From positions 372,001-436,000 of the forward strand of contig NZ_BAYX01000004.1 in NCBI RefSeq assembly GCF_000696095.1: a stretch of DNA of 64,000 nt, given 5' to 3'. The notes beneath the pieces were generated by a model. It made no database searches, was not told the DNA's origin, and saw nothing but the letters and a program-made list of their open reading frames with translations. The position numbers and the translations under genes were made by a program. Source of the stretch: Rhizobium rhizogenes NBRC 13257 (GTDB taxonomy: Bacteria; Pseudomonadota; Alphaproteobacteria; Rhizobiales; Rhizobiaceae). Shown here in pieces: positions 19,012-27,924 of the stretch (its first letter is position 1; the number at the start of each line of letters is the position of its first letter).

Positions 19012-19782
19012 ATGTTTCATCCGAAGCTATTCGAAAATCGCAACGTCGTGATCACCGGCGCCGGCCGCGGCATCGGGCTGGAGGTGGCACGGCAGTTTCT
19101 CGATTGCGGTGCGCGCGTTCTCGTCCATGTCGGGCGTGACGGCAAACGCGAGCTGCCGGATTTTCTGCTGGAGGCCGAGCTTGACCGCCGCGCTTTTCTC
19201 ATTCCGGCCGACTTTAGCAGCGAGAACGGTACGAAGGATTTCGCCGCTGCGGCTGCGGGCGTATTCGACCGTATCGACGTGCTGGTCAACAATGCCGGCA
19301 CCATGCTCGGCCGCTTTCCCGCCGGCGAATTGACCGACGAGCAATATGGCCGGATCGTCCAGCTCAACCAGACCTCCGTTGTAGAGGTGACAAGGGCCTT
19401 GCTGCCGCAGCTCAGGAGCGCCGGGCAGGCGGCGATCGTCAATACGGTATCGATCTCGGCGCTCACAGGCGGCAGTCCGGGATCGGCGATCTATTCCGCC
19501 TCCAAGGCCTTCGTCGCCACCTATTCGAAAGCGCTGGCGCGGGAGCTGGCGCCGGACGGCATCCGGGTGAACTGCGTGTCGCCGGGAACCATCGCCACCG
19601 ATTTCCACGAGCGTTATTCCTCGAAGGAGAAGTTGGAGCAGACGCGCCGGTCTATTCCATTGCAGCGCCTCGGCACGGCGGAAGATTGTGCGCCCACCTA
19701 TCTTTTCCTGGCGGCGCCGAGCTTATCCGGCTACATCACCGGGCAGGTGATCGAGATTAATGGCGGGCAGCTTATCTGCTGA
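19012..19782 (+). CDS. Short-chain dehydrogenase/reductase (SDR)
   Basis: The product is 256 residues, a classical SDR. The cofactor motif TGAGRGIG is at residues 16-23, NNAG at about 92-95, and the catalytic Ser-Tyr-Lys (SISALTGG...YSASK) at about 146-164. It ends with the usual QVIEINGGQLIC. The gene is divergent from the DeoR regulator across 98 bases, so regulation by the same protein is possible. The substrate is unknown. Confidence 0.9.
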   Translation: MFHPKLFENRNVVITGAGRGIGLEVARQFLDCGARVLVHVGRDGKRELPDFLLEAELDRRAFLIPADFSSENGTKDFAAAAAGVFDRIDVLVNNAGTMLGRFPAGELTDEQYGRIVQLNQTSVVEVTRALLPQLRSAGQAAIVNTVSISALTGGSPGSAIYSASKAFVATYSKALARELAPDGIRVNCVSPGTIATDFHERYSSKEKLEQTRRSIPLQRLGTAEDCAPTYLFLAAPSLSGYITGQVIEINGGQLIC

Positions 19783-19783
19783 T

Positions 19784-19817
19784 AAAATGGACCTTTTTTG
19801 GTGTTCCGCCATTTTTT
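19784..19817 (+). terminator. Possible terminator after the SDR gene
   Basis: AAAATGG (19784-19790) pairs with CCATTTT (19809-19815) around a long 18-base loop containing a T-run, and the stem ends in a further T-run to 19817. The AT-rich stem and long loop make it only moderately convincing. Confidence 0.4.
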
Positions 19818-19845
19818 GAACGGGCACCCAATTCATAATATTATA

Positions 19846-19861
19846 CGCATATCTGTATGCG
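19846..19861. promoter_or_regulatory. Inverted repeat upstream of the ArsR gene (putative operator)
   Basis: CGCATA-TCTG-TATGCG lies in an AT-rich promoter-like stretch 23 bases before the ArsR start codon. ArsR repressors commonly bind short dyads overlapping their own promoter, so this is a good candidate for the operator controlling the ArsR gene and the DUF3088 gene behind it. Confidence 0.5.
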
Positions 19862-19884
19862 AATTTATCGCCTGAGGCTGTCCT

Positions 19885-20223
19885 ATGTCGTTGTCTCCAC
19901 CGCCTGGTGGCATTGCGGAGCATAATGTTGAAGAACTGAACGCGAGAGCCAGACGGGCGAGCGTTTTGTTGAAGGCACTGTCGCACGAGACACGCCTGAT
20001 CATTCTCTTCCTGTTGGCCAAGCAAGAAAAGACCGTGATGGAGATCGAGGCTATCCTCGGTCTGCAGCAGGCGGTGGTGTCGCAGCATCTGGCGCGGCTG
20101 CGGCTGGAGAAGCTGGTCGAAACACGCCGCGAGGGCCGGCTCGTCTATTATGCTGTCGCCGGTACCGAAATCTGCGACGTGGTCGAATCGCTGCGGGAGG
20201 TTTTCTGCGGTTTCGATTCCTGA
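19885..20223 (+). CDS. ArsR/SmtB-family transcription regulator
   Basis: This 112-residue winged-helix repressor shows the ArsR pattern ALSHETRLIILFLLAKQEKTV, with recognition helix QQAVVSQHLARLRLEKLV near residues 61-78 and the wing REGRLVYYAV. The arsenic-type CVC motif in the alpha-3 helix is absent; the only cysteines are Cys97 and Cys108 in the C-terminal helix. Metal or thiol sensing through these is possible, but not shown. It is 70 bases upstream of the DUF3088 gene on the same strand. Confidence 0.88.
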   Translation: MSLSPPPGGIAEHNVEELNARARRASVLLKALSHETRLIILFLLAKQEKTVMEIEAILGLQQAVVSQHLARLRLEKLVETRREGRLVYYAVAGTEICDVVESLREVFCGFDS

Positions 20224-20293
20224 TCGTGGCGCCAGGAGATGCTTGCCGCGTACGGATTGCTGCGCTTCTCATCGTTCGAGATAGACGGAACCG

Positions 20294-20644
20294 ATGATGA
20301 CCCGCGATAAACTCTTTTTGCTGCGCCCCGATTTTGAGGACCCCGCTTATCCCGGCCGGCGCTTCTATTGCTGGCATTGTGCCTTGATGGAAGGGGTTCT
20401 GGCATCATTTCCCGCGCTGGCACAACGGCTTGATGTCGAGCGGATTGCGTGGCCGCGGCCAAGGCTTCCCGTCATCGCGTTGGTCGGGGAGGGAAATCAG
20501 TCCCTGCCGCTGCTGGTGTTGGCGGATGGTGAAACGTCGAAATATCAAACCGGCGTGTTTGAGGGTCGTGCCTTCATTTCCGACAAGGACAAGATCCTTG
20601 CCGCACTTTCCGAGCGGCATGGGTTTCCCGATCCTCATCCGTGA
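20294..20644 (+). CDS. DUF3088 protein with a CxxC motif
   Basis: The product is 116 residues and resembles DUF3088 (start LFLLRPDFEDPAYPGRRFYCWHCALMEGVL). The YCWHC motif near residues 26-30 is a CxxC like that of thioredoxin-fold oxidoreductases, and the following LPVIALVGEGNQSLPLLVLADG fits the thioredoxin cis-Pro region. The function is undefined. Its position behind an ArsR-type regulator suggests a thiol-, metal- or oxidant-linked role; this is inference. Two tandem ATG codons (20294, 20297) are possible starts. Confidence 0.72.
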   Translation: MMTRDKLFLLRPDFEDPAYPGRRFYCWHCALMEGVLASFPALAQRLDVERIAWPRPRLPVIALVGEGNQSLPLLVLADGETSKYQTGVFEGRAFISDKDKILAALSERHGFPDPHP

Positions 20645-20740
20645 GTGGGAACCCGGCGATCTGATCTGAAAGGGAAGGCTGTGGCCTCTGTTGGTTCCGC
20701 CTCTCCTTTTCCAATGTTGCGCTCATGCCTTGGGCCGTTT

Positions 20741-20762
20741 AACTCTTCCTCTCGGGAGAGTT
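20741..20762 (+). promoter_or_regulatory. Hairpin holding the Shine-Dalgarno of the LysR gene
   Basis: AACTCTTCC (20741-20749) pairs with GGGAGAGTT (20754-20762), one G-T pair, around a TCTC loop. The GGGAG of the right arm is the likely ribosome site for ATG 20765. The stem would block translation unless melted, so temperature, ribosome or RNA-binding-protein control is conceivable. Confidence 0.5.
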
Positions 20763-20764
20763 GA

Positions 20765-21661
20765 ATGATCGACAAGCTGGAATTCTTCATCGCGCTTGCC
20801 AACCAGAAGCATTTCGGCCGTGCCGCGGAGGAATGCGGAGTGACGCAGCCGACCTTGTCGGCGGCGATCCGGCAGCTGGAGGATCAGCTCGGGGTCATGC
20901 TTGTCAGTCGTGGTTCGCGCTTCCAGGGGTTGACCCCGGAAGGGCAGCGGGTGCTCGAATGGGCGCGGCGGATCGTTGGTGACGCCAGGACGATGCGCGA
21001 GGAGATGCGGGCGGCGCACAAGGGCCTTGCCGGCCATATCCGCATCGCGGCTATCCCAACGGCGCTCGCCATGGTGCCGAAGATCACCGCGCCGTTTCAG
21101 GAGCGGCATCCCGATGTCACCTTCTCCATCATCTCGCGCAATTCGCTGCAGGTGCTGAGCCTGCTCGAAAATCTCGAGATCGATGCCGGCATCACCTATC
21201 TGGAAAACGAGCCGCTTGGGCGCGTCACCAGCGTGCCGCTTTATGCCGAGCGCTATCATCTGATCACGGCGGCGGGCAGTCCGCTCTCCGAGCGCGCGAC
21301 TGTGACTTGGAAAGAAGTGGGCGATCTTCGGCTTTGTCTATTGACCGCAGACATGCAGAACCGCCGCATCATCAATCGGCACCTTGCCGAAGCCGGCGCG
21401 ACAGTCAGACCGACGCTGGAATCCAATTCGATGATCGTGTTGTTTTCCCATGTCCAGACCGGGCGCTGGGCGAGCATCATGCCGAAGAATATCGCCGATT
21501 CCTTCGGTTTTCCCGCCGATATTCGCAAGATCCCGATCACCGAGCCGGATGCCGAACATCTCGTCGGCCTGGTCGCCACCCATCGTGAGCCGTTTACCCC
21601 GCTCGTCTCGGCCCTGTTGCACGAGGCGCGATTGCTCGCGGAGAGCGATAAAGGTCGATAG
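20765..21661 (+). CDS. LysR-family regulator of the formate dehydrogenase operon
   Basis: The 298-residue product has the LysR HTH (FFIALANQKHFGRAAEECGVTQPTLSAAIRQLE across residues 6-38) and a substrate-binding domain from about 90. It lies 118 bases upstream of fdsG on the same strand. LysR genes stand next to fds operons in several bacteria, so formate-responsive control is likely. A hairpin covers its ribosome binding site. Confidence 0.88.
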   Translation: MIDKLEFFIALANQKHFGRAAEECGVTQPTLSAAIRQLEDQLGVMLVSRGSRFQGLTPEGQRVLEWARRIVGDARTMREEMRAAHKGLAGHIRIAAIPTALAMVPKITAPFQERHPDVTFSIISRNSLQVLSLLENLEIDAGITYLENEPLGRVTSVPLYAERYHLITAAGSPLSERATVTWKEVGDLRLCLLTADMQNRRIINRHLAEAGATVRPTLESNSMIVLFSHVQTGRWASIMPKNIADSFGFPADIRKIPITEPDAEHLVGLVATHREPFTPLVSALLHEARLLAESDKGR

Positions 21662-21779
21662 GAATTTTCTATCGTTTGACGAGACTGCCTTATTGATCCC
21701 TCGCTTCTTCCCTGCGACTCTCTGAATGTAGGCCCGCGTCGTCGCGCGTTTACGGAGGAGAAGCCTGGGAGGGCTGCTT

Positions 21780-22259
21780 ATGAGTTTGCATCTTGGCTCG
21801 AGCGCAATCGCGGCCCGTGCCGGCGTCATTATCGAAGCCATGAAATCGATGGAAGGTCCGCTCCTGCCGATCTTGCACGGGATCCAGGAAGAGTTCGGCT
21901 ATGTGCCGCAGGATACGCTGCCGCTGATCGCCAAGGCATTGAATTTGTCGCGCGCCGAAGTGCATGGTGTCATGACCTTCTATCATGACTATCGCGATCA
22001 TCCCGCTGGCCGACATGTCCTGAAACTCTGTCGCGCCGAGGCCTGTCAGTCGATGGGCGGCGATCAGCTGGCTGAGCGCGTCAAGCGATTGCTCGGTATC
22101 GATTTTCATCAGACGACGCTTGATGGCAGCGTGACGCTGGAGCCGGTCTACTGTCTCGGGCTCTGCGCCTGCGCTCCGGCTGCGATGCTGGATGGCGAGC
22201 TGTATGGCCGGCTCGACGATGAAGGTGCCGAAGATCTTGTGAAGGAGGCGCGCCGATGA
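21780..22259 (+). CDS. fdsG: NAD-dependent formate dehydrogenase gamma subunit
   Basis: FdsG is a NuoE-like protein carrying a [2Fe-2S] cluster in the soluble molybdenum formate dehydrogenase. The 159-residue product has the cluster cysteines in LCRAEACQ (Cys84, Cys89) and YCLGLCAC (Cys125, Cys129). A GGGAGG ribosome site precedes ATG 21780. The stop overlaps the fdsB start by four bases (ATGA at 22256-22259), giving translational coupling. Confidence 0.95.
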   Translation: MSLHLGSSAIAARAGVIIEAMKSMEGPLLPILHGIQEEFGYVPQDTLPLIAKALNLSRAEVHGVMTFYHDYRDHPAGRHVLKLCRAEACQSMGGDQLAERVKRLLGIDFHQTTLDGSVTLEPVYCLGLCACAPAAMLDGELYGRLDDEGAEDLVKEARR

Positions 22260-23812
22260 CGGTGAAGATTTATGTTCCCCGCGATGCCGCAGCTCTTTCG
22301 CTCGGTGCTCAGAAGGTGGCGGAAGCCGTCGCGCGGCAGATCGCCGGCCGTGGACTGGACGCGCAGATCGTGCGCAACGGCTCGCGTGGCATGTTCTGGT
22401 TGGAGCCCCTGGTTGAAGTCGAAGTCGGTGGCAAGCGCATCGGCTATGGGCCGGTGAAGGCCAAGGACGTGCCGGCGCTGTTCGACGCTGGGCTCGCTGA
22501 AGGCGGCGGGCATCCGCTCTGTCTTGGGGAGGTCGAAAACCTCCCATTCCTTAGGGAACAGACCCGCCTGACCTTTGCCCGATGCGGCGTTATCGAGTCC
22601 CTTTCGCTGGAAGATTACGAAGTCCATGGCGGCCTCAAGGGCCTGCGCCGTGCTGTCGGCATGGCTGCGGCTGATATCGTCACGGAGGTCATGGATTCAG
22701 GCCTGCGTGGCCGTGGTGGCGCGGGCTTTCCGACCGGCATCAAGTGGAAGACCGTGCTCGATGCGCCGGGAGCGCGCAAATACATCGTCTGCAATGCCGA
22801 CGAGGGCGATAGCGGTACCTTCGCCGACCGGATGATCATGGAGGGTGATCCCTTCGTCTTGATCGAGGGCATGGCGATTGCCGGGCTTGCCACGGGCGCG
22901 ACCAAAGGCTTCGTCTATGCGCGTTCGGAATATCCGCATGCCATCGCCGTAATGACGGAGGCGGTCGAGGTCGCCAGGCGCGCCGGTATTCTCGGCGCTT
23001 CCGTTCTCGGCTCCGGCAAGGCCTTCGATATCGAGATCCGCACCGGCGCCGGCGCCTATGTCTGCGGCGAGGAAACGGCGCTTCTCAACAGCCTGGAAGG
23101 CAAGCGCGGCATCGTTCGCGCCAAGCCACCGCTACCAGCCCATAAGGGCCTGTTCGACTGTCCCACCGTCATCAACAACGTCATCTCGCTCGCCTCCGTG
23201 CCTGTGATCATGGACAAGGGAGCGACCTTCTATCGGGACTTCGGCATGGGTCGCTCGCGCGGCACCATTCCGCTGCAGATCGCGGGCAATGTGAAGTATG
23301 GCGGCCTTTATGAGACGGCCTTCGGCCTATCGCTTGGGGATATCATCGACAAGATAGGCGGTGGCACCGCGACGGGACGACCGGTGAAAGCTGTGCAGGT
23401 CGGCGGACCGCTGGGCGCCTATTTCCCGCGCGCTTTGTTCGATACGCCTTTCGACTACGAATCCTTCGCAGCCAAGGACGGGCTGATCGGCCATGCCGGC
23501 ATCGTCGTCTTCGACGACACCGCCGACATGCTGAAGCAGGCGCGTTTCGCCATGGAGTTCTGCGCAGTCGAAAGCTGCGGCAAGTGCACGCCCTGCCGCA
23601 TTGGTTCGACGCGCGGTGTGGAGACAGCCGACAAGATCGCGCGTGGGATCGAGCCGGAGAAGAACCGGGTCCTGCTCGCCGACCTCTGCAACACGATGAA
23701 GTTCGGCTCGCTCTGTGCGCTCGGGGGCTTCACGCCCTATCCGGTGATGAGCGCGATGACGCATTTTCCGGAGGATTTCTCTCCGGTCCCTTTGATTGAA
23801 GCGGCGGAGTAA
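22256..23812 (+). CDS. fdsB: NAD-dependent formate dehydrogenase beta subunit (NADH/FMN)
   Basis: FdsB is the NuoF-like diaphorase that passes electrons from the clusters through FMN to NAD+. The 518-residue product has an N-terminal thioredoxin-like extension of about 120 residues, then the FMN/NADH motifs GLRGRGGAGFPTGIKWK (near 148), NADEGDSGTF (near 180) and GAGAYVCGEETALLNSLEG (near 263), and the [4Fe-4S] motif ESCGKCTPCRIGSTRG near 440 with a further Cys near 483. Confidence 0.96.
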   Translation: MTVKIYVPRDAAALSLGAQKVAEAVARQIAGRGLDAQIVRNGSRGMFWLEPLVEVEVGGKRIGYGPVKAKDVPALFDAGLAEGGGHPLCLGEVENLPFLREQTRLTFARCGVIESLSLEDYEVHGGLKGLRRAVGMAAADIVTEVMDSGLRGRGGAGFPTGIKWKTVLDAPGARKYIVCNADEGDSGTFADRMIMEGDPFVLIEGMAIAGLATGATKGFVYARSEYPHAIAVMTEAVEVARRAGILGASVLGSGKAFDIEIRTGAGAYVCGEETALLNSLEGKRGIVRAKPPLPAHKGLFDCPTVINNVISLASVPVIMDKGATFYRDFGMGRSRGTIPLQIAGNVKYGGLYETAFGLSLGDIIDKIGGGTATGRPVKAVQVGGPLGAYFPRALFDTPFDYESFAAKDGLIGHAGIVVFDDTADMLKQARFAMEFCAVESCGKCTPCRIGSTRGVETADKIARGIEPEKNRVLLADLCNTMKFGSLCALGGFTPYPVMSAMTHFPEDFSPVPLIEAAE

Positions 23813-23817
23813 GAGCC

Positions 23818-26697
23818 ATGTCCCTCGTTCCCGAAATCGATTACGGCACGCCCGCCTCCCGCTCCGAAACCATGGTGACGCTGACCGTCGATGGTCGTCC
23901 GATCACCGTGCCCGAGGGCACATCGATCATGCGCGCCTCGATGGAAGCCGGCATTCAGGTGCCGAAGCTCTGCGCAACCGACATGGTCGATGCTTTCGGC
24001 TCCTGTCGCCTCTGTCTCGTCGAAATCGAAGGCCGCAACGGCACGCCTTCGTCCTGCACGACACCGGTTTCGCCGGGCATGGTGGTGCACACCCAGACCA
24101 ACCGGCTGAAGGATATCCGCCGTGGCGTGATGGAGCTCTATATCTCCGACCATCCGCTCGACTGTCTGACCTGCGCCGCCAATGGCGACTGCGAGCTGCA
24201 GGACATGGCCGGCGCCGTTGGCCTGCGCGATGTGCGCTATGGCTATGAGGGCGACAATCACGTCAAGGCACGCAACAGCGGCGACATCAATCTGAAATGG
24301 ATGCCGAAGGACGAGTCCAATCCCTATTTCACCTATGATCCTTCGAAGTGCATCGTCTGCTCCCGCTGCGTGCGCGCTTGCGAAGAGGTGCAGGGCACGT
24401 TCGCGCTGACCATCGAGGGCCGGGGTTTCGGTTCGCGTGTGTCGCCCGGCATGCATGAGCATTTCATCGACAGTGAGTGCGTCTCCTGCGGCGCCTGCGT
24501 CCAGGCCTGTCCAACCGCGACGCTGACGGAGAAGTCGGTGATCGCGATCGGCCAGCCGGAGCATTCCGTCGTCACCACCTGCGCCTATTGCGGCGTCGGC
24601 TGTTCTTTCAAGGCGGAGATGCGTGGCGAGGAACTGGTCCGCATGGTGCCGTGGAAGGATGGCCAGGCCAATCGCGGCCATTCCTGCGTCAAGGGCCGCT
24701 TCGCCTACGGCTATTCGACCCACAAGGACCGCATTCTCAATCCGATGGTGCGCGAGAAGATCACCGACCCCTGGCGCGAAGTCACTTGGGATGAGGCCTT
24801 CGCCCATGTTGCCACGGAAATCCGGCGCATCCAGTATCAATATGGCCGTGAATCCGTCGGTGGCATCACCTCGTCGCGCTGCACCAACGAAGAAACCTTC
24901 CTGGTGCAGAAGCTGATACGCGCCGGCTTCGGCAACAACAATGTCGATACCTGCGCCCGCGTCTGCCACTCGCCGACCGGCTACGGCCTCGGCCAGGCCT
25001 TCGGCACCTCAGCCGGTACGCAGAATTTCGACAGCGTTGAGCATTCCGACGTTGTCATCGTTATCGGCGCCAATCCGACCGATGGCCATCCAGTCTTCGG
25101 CTCGCGCCTGAAGAAGCGGCTGCGTCAGGGCGCCAAGCTGATCGTCATCGATCCGCGCCGCATCGATCTGGTGCGTACGCCGCATGTCGAGGCGAGTTAT
25201 CACCTGCCGCTCAAGCCCGGCACCAATGTCGCCCTGCTGACGGCGCTTGCCCATGTCATCGTCACCGAAGGCCTGTTCGACGAAAAATTCATTCGCGAGC
25301 GTTGCGACTGGTCGGAATTCGAGGATTGGGCTGCTTTCGTTGCCGAGCCGCAGCATAGCCCGGAAGAGACGGAAAAGTTCACCAACGTTCCCGCCGATCT
25401 GGTGCGCGGCGCGGCTCGCCTCTTCGCCAACGGCGGCAATGGCGCGATCTACTACGGCCTCGGCGTCACCGAGCACAGCCAGGGCTCGACGACGGTCATG
25501 GCGATCGCCAATCTTGCGATGGTGACCGGCAATATCGGCCGTCCCGGCGTCGGCGTGAACCCGCTGCGCGGCCAGAACAATGTCCAGGGCTCCTGCGACA
25601 TGGGTTCCTTCCCGCATGAGCTACCGGGCTATCGCCATATCTCCGACGATGCGACCCGCGATATCTTCGAAAAGCTCTGGGGCGTGAAGCTCAACAACGA
25701 ACCGGGCCTGCGTATCCCCAACATGCTCGACGCCGCCGTCGATGGCACGTTCAAGGGCCTCTACATCCAGGGCGAAGACATCCTGCAATCCGATCCGGAC
25801 ACCAAGCATGTCGCCGCCGGCCTTGCCGCGATGGAATGCGTTATCGTCCACGATCTCTTCCTGAATGAGACGGCCAACTACGCCCATGTGTTCCTGCCCG
25901 GCTCGACCTTCCTGGAAAAGGATGGCACCTTCACCAATGCCGAGCGTCGCATCAACCGCGTGCGCAAGGTGATGAGCCCGCGCAACGGCTATGCCGACTG
26001 GGAAGTGACGCAAAAGATGGCGCAGGCCATGGGACTTGGCTGGAACTATCAGCATCCCTCCGAAATCATGGATGAAATCGCCGCGACGACGCCGAGCTTT
26101 GCACTGGTCTCCTACGACTATCTGGAGAAGATGGGCTCGGTGCAGTGGCCCTGCAACGAGAAGACGCCATTGGGCTCGCCGATCATGCATGTCGACGGTT
26201 TCGTGCGCGGCAAGGGTAAGTTCATCCGCACAGAATATGTCGCGACCGACGAACGCACCGGCCCGCGCTTCCCGCTGCTGCTGACGACCGGGCGTATCCT
26301 CAGTCAGTACAATGTCGGCGCACAGACGCGGCGTACCGAGAACGTCATGTGGCACTCCGAGGACCGGCTGGAGATGAATCCGCACGATGCCGAGCAGCGC
26401 GGTATTCGCGAGGGCGACTGGATCAAGCTTGCCAGCCGCTCCGGCGATACGACGTTGCGCGCGCTGATCACCGACCGCGTTGCGCCAGGCGTCGTCTATA
26501 CGACCTTCCATCATCCCGATACGCAGGCGAATGTCATCACGACCGACTATTCCGACTGGGCAACCAATTGCCCGGAATATAAGGTCACGGCCGTCCAGGT
26601 CTCGCCATCGAACGGCCCGTCGCAATGGCAGATCGACTATGACGAACAGGCCCGGCAATCTCGCCGGATTGTTGGGAAAATGGAGGCTGCGGAGTGA
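23818..26697 (+). CDS. fdsA: Formate dehydrogenase alpha subunit (molybdenum, catalytic)
   Basis: FdsA holds the bis-MGD molybdenum site that oxidises formate to CO2. The 959-residue protein starts with a NuoG-like N-terminus: [2Fe-2S] cysteines 52, 63, 66 and 80, the His/Cys site HPLDCLTCAANGDC (112-125), and two [4Fe-4S] sets, 178-188 and 221-231. The molybdopterin domain begins with CAYCGVGC near 255. The active-site residue is Cys in CARVCHSPTGYG (near 380), not selenocysteine; no in-frame TGA is present. Confidence 0.97.
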   Translation: MSLVPEIDYGTPASRSETMVTLTVDGRPITVPEGTSIMRASMEAGIQVPKLCATDMVDAFGSCRLCLVEIEGRNGTPSSCTTPVSPGMVVHTQTNRLKDIRRGVMELYISDHPLDCLTCAANGDCELQDMAGAVGLRDVRYGYEGDNHVKARNSGDINLKWMPKDESNPYFTYDPSKCIVCSRCVRACEEVQGTFALTIEGRGFGSRVSPGMHEHFIDSECVSCGACVQACPTATLTEKSVIAIGQPEHSVVTTCAYCGVGCSFKAEMRGEELVRMVPWKDGQANRGHSCVKGRFAYGYSTHKDRILNPMVREKITDPWREVTWDEAFAHVATEIRRIQYQYGRESVGGITSSRCTNEETFLVQKLIRAGFGNNNVDTCARVCHSPTGYGLGQAFGTSAGTQNFDSVEHSDVVIVIGANPTDGHPVFGSRLKKRLRQGAKLIVIDPRRIDLVRTPHVEASYHLPLKPGTNVALLTALAHVIVTEGLFDEKFIRERCDWSEFEDWAAFVAEPQHSPEETEKFTNVPADLVRGAARLFANGGNGAIYYGLGVTEHSQGSTTVMAIANLAMVTGNIGRPGVGVNPLRGQNNVQGSCDMGSFPHELPGYRHISDDATRDIFEKLWGVKLNNEPGLRIPNMLDAAVDGTFKGLYIQGEDILQSDPDTKHVAAGLAAMECVIVHDLFLNETANYAHVFLPGSTFLEKDGTFTNAERRINRVRKVMSPRNGYADWEVTQKMAQAMGLGWNYQHPSEIMDEIAATTPSFALVSYDYLEKMGSVQWPCNEKTPLGSPIMHVDGFVRGKGKFIRTEYVATDERTGPRFPLLLTTGRILSQYNVGAQTRRTENVMWHSEDRLEMNPHDAEQRGIREGDWIKLASRSGDTTLRALITDRVAPGVVYTTFHHPDTQANVITTDYSDWATNCPEYKVTAVQVSPSNGPSQWQIDYDEQARQSRRIVGKMEAAE

Positions 26698-26731
26698 GTT
26701 CGAATGTGTGGAGAGATACCCCGACAAGCCG

Positions 26732-27559
26732 ATGACCCAATTCAAACCCACCGCCACCGTCCCTGAAACCGCGCGCCGCAACGGCGTCGTCCGCTCCAGC
26801 TCCCGCATCGTGCCAGAAGAGGTGCCGATCGCCTTTTCCTATGGCGGCTCTTCGCATGCGGTGATGATGGGAACACCTGACGATCTCGAGGACTTCGCCA
26901 TCGGGTTCAGCCTGACCGAGGGCATCATCACTGATATCGGCCAGATCGCCGCTGTCGAACCGGTCGAAGACGAGCAGGGGATCGATGTGCAGATCACCTT
27001 GGTCGATGACGTCGCCGATGCGCTGCGCGTTCGGCGGCGGCATATGGCCGGGCCGGTTGGCTGCGGCCTTTGCGGCATCGAGTCGATTGAGCAGGCGGTG
27101 CGCAAGGTGCCGGATGTGTCCGCCGTCGAGCTGACGCTGTCGCATGAGGATATTGTCCGCGCCATCGCGCTGCTCAATGATGCGCAGCCCTTGCACCGCG
27201 AAACCCGCGCCGTGCACGGGGCAGGCTTTTATGTTCAGGGGCAGGGGCTGATCGCCGTGCGCGAGGATGTTGGGCGGCACAATGCGCTGGACAAGCTCTG
27301 CGGCGCAGTCATTCGCTCCGGTCACAAGGGCGCCGATGGCGTCGTTGCGGTCACCAGCCGGCTGTCGGTCGAGATGGTGCAGAAGGCGGCGATCCTGGGC
27401 AGTTCGGTTCTGGTTGCCATTTCCGCGCCGACGGCGCTTGCCATCCGCACGGCTGACGAGGCGGGCATGACGTTGGTGGCGCTGGTGCGCGGCGACGATT
27501 TTGAGATTTTCACCCATCCGCAGCGTATTACTCCGGGGAGCATCGCCGATGTCGCCTGA
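26732..27559 (+). CDS. fdsC: Formate dehydrogenase sulfurtransferase FdhD/FdsC
   Basis: FdsC (FdhD family) transfers sulfur to the molybdenum cofactor and inserts it into FdsA. The 275-residue product has the cysteine loop GCGLCGIESIEQA near residue 112, with the CxxC that carries the persulfide, and the conserved VREDVGRHNALDKLCG motif near 178-193. ATG 26732 is chosen as the first start after the fdsA stop with a family-like N-terminus. It overlaps fdsD by 11 bases. Confidence 0.93.
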   Translation: MTQFKPTATVPETARRNGVVRSSSRIVPEEVPIAFSYGGSSHAVMMGTPDDLEDFAIGFSLTEGIITDIGQIAAVEPVEDEQGIDVQITLVDDVADALRVRRRHMAGPVGCGLCGIESIEQAVRKVPDVSAVELTLSHEDIVRAIALLNDAQPLHRETRAVHGAGFYVQGQGLIAVREDVGRHNALDKLCGAVIRSGHKGADGVVAVTSRLSVEMVQKAAILGSSVLVAISAPTALAIRTADEAGMTLVALVRGDDFEIFTHPQRITPGSIADVA

Positions 27560-27806
27560 CGAAACACCACACGGCAAGACCGCGACGAAGCTCGTCTATA
27601 TGGCCAACCAGATCGCCACCTTCTTCAAGACGCAGCCGGCGCATGAATCGGCGCAGGGTGTCGCGACGCATATCAACAAATTCTGGGAGCCCCGCATGCG
27701 GCGTCAGCTTTTCGAGATCATCGATCATGGAGACAGCGACTTGAGCCCTCTCGTCATCGAGGCCTCCGCGCTGATCCACAGACCGGAGCCGGCCAAGCAA
27801 GACTGA
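27549..27806 (+). CDS. fdsD: Formate dehydrogenase delta subunit
   Basis: FdsD is a small subunit of the soluble FdsABGD complex. The 85-residue product has the family pattern KLVYMANQIATFFKTQP and HINKFWEPRMRRQLFEII. ATG 27549 has a GGGGAG site upstream, inside the end of fdsC. It closes the canonical fdsGBACD order. Confidence 0.9.
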   Translation: MSPDETPHGKTATKLVYMANQIATFFKTQPAHESAQGVATHINKFWEPRMRRQLFEIIDHGDSDLSPLVIEASALIHRPEPAKQD

Positions 27807-27924
27807 TCCGGCCTTTGTCTTTGATTTTTAAAATCTATTGGATGGAGAGGGAAATCCGTCCGTCGCTGCTGTACAAGGCGGAATTATTGGGGAATTCAGG
27901 TCTCTGAAACAAGGAGGGTTGTTC

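Noticed and set aside
24900-25000. Selenocysteine in the formate dehydrogenase alpha subunit
   Set aside because: The active-site codon is TGC (Cys) and no in-frame TGA or SECIS-like stem is present.
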